Shown here in pieces: positions 63,862 to 64,000 of a DNA stretch of 64,000 nucleotides. Both the position numbers and the translations under genes were made by a program. The notes beneath the pieces are model-generated. The model had not been told where the DNA came from. It searched no databases and saw nothing but the letters and a program-made list of their open reading frames with translations. Each line of letters starts with the position of its first letter. The stretch's first letter is position 1. Origin of the DNA: Bradyrhizobium sacchari. Its GTDB lineage: Bacteria > Pseudomonadota > Alphaproteobacteria > Rhizobiales > Xanthobacteraceae. The stretch spans positions 42,061-106,060 of the forward strand of contig NZ_LWIG01000060.1 in NCBI RefSeq assembly GCF_002068095.1, in the 5' to 3' direction.

Positions 63862-64000
63862 TCAGGGCCGCCAGCGGTAGATCCAGTCCTGGCGTGCCAG
63901 CATGCGGTCCGGGCCAAGCGCACGGATCGCAAGATCGCGCGCCATCGCGAGCGGCCCGGTGAGATGATAGATGCGGCCCTGCTGCCGCGCGGTCCGCTGC
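63862..64000 (-). CDS. Partial CDS, C-terminal end of an unidentified protein
   Basis: A minus-strand frame open to the window edge. The last 45 residues include GRIYHLTGPLAMARDLAIRA and end in DWIYRWRP before TGA at 63862-63864. Codon use is core-like. The N-terminal part lies outside the window, so the family cannot be named. Confidence 0.55.
   Translation of the reverse strand, partial: QRTARQQGRIYHLTGPLAMARDLAIRALGPDRMLARQDWIYRWRP

Overview
The window reads as a chromosomal segment of a nodulating Bradyrhizobium-type alphaproteobacterium. This is inferred from a NopT-type type III effector under a tts box, a HrcA/CIRCE-controlled groESL pair, a GcrA-like fragment, and many Bradyrhizobium-style palindromic intergenic repeats. 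No database search was possible, so the genus call rests on recognised families.

Two regions differ sharply. Positions 1 to about 15,180 are gene-poor, visibly lower in GC and full of decayed sequence, as expected of symbiosis-island DNA. They hold a di-heme peroxidase, an ATP-grasp ligase, a TrpD-like protein with altered motifs, several small proteins, a gene broken by an in-frame TGA, an IS21 istB remnant, two near-identical MerR-type promoters, two tts boxes and nopT. From 15,185 onward the DNA is dense, GC-rich, core-like sequence, opening with a terminator, groEL, groES and a CIRCE operator. No tRNA or att site was seen at the junction.

17.6-37.9 kb is mixed housekeeping: usg, a TPR/OGT-like glycosyltransferase, cupin, CNT nucleoside transporter, MFS exporter, SDR and others. 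It includes the four components of the Anbu locus (Anbu protease, transglutaminase-like protease, alpha-E protein, circularly permuted ATP-grasp), with an AhpD-like protein and an acyl-CoA-dehydrogenase-like monooxygenase placed between Anbu and the rest. A second group runs from cinA-like and XGPRT genes through metE-like, GST, a DsbA-like isomerase, quinone oxidoreductase and enoyl-CoA hydratase.

38.0-52.6 kb is one large peptide and amino-acid scavenging locus: amidase, M20 amidohydrolase, M81 peptidase, a Dpp-type ABC transporter (fused ATPase plus two permeases), a DadA-like FAD amino-acid dehydrogenase and another M20 peptidase on the minus strand, and two tandem paralogous substrate-binding proteins on the plus strand. 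A tandem glycine riboswitch precedes dadA and may control much of the minus-strand run.

52.8-64 kb holds polytopic glycosyltransferase-like proteins (one GT39-like, two tandem GT87-like, one further membrane protein), a Bcr/CflA exporter, a TetR regulator with a perfect palindromic operator facing an enoyl-CoA hydratase gene with a TTG start, an anchored CHAP-like protein whose putative catalytic Cys appears to be Ser, tRNA-Leu(TAA), a lipoprotein and a truncated gene at the right edge. Six copies of one palindromic repeat and four of another are scattered between 21 and 44 kb.
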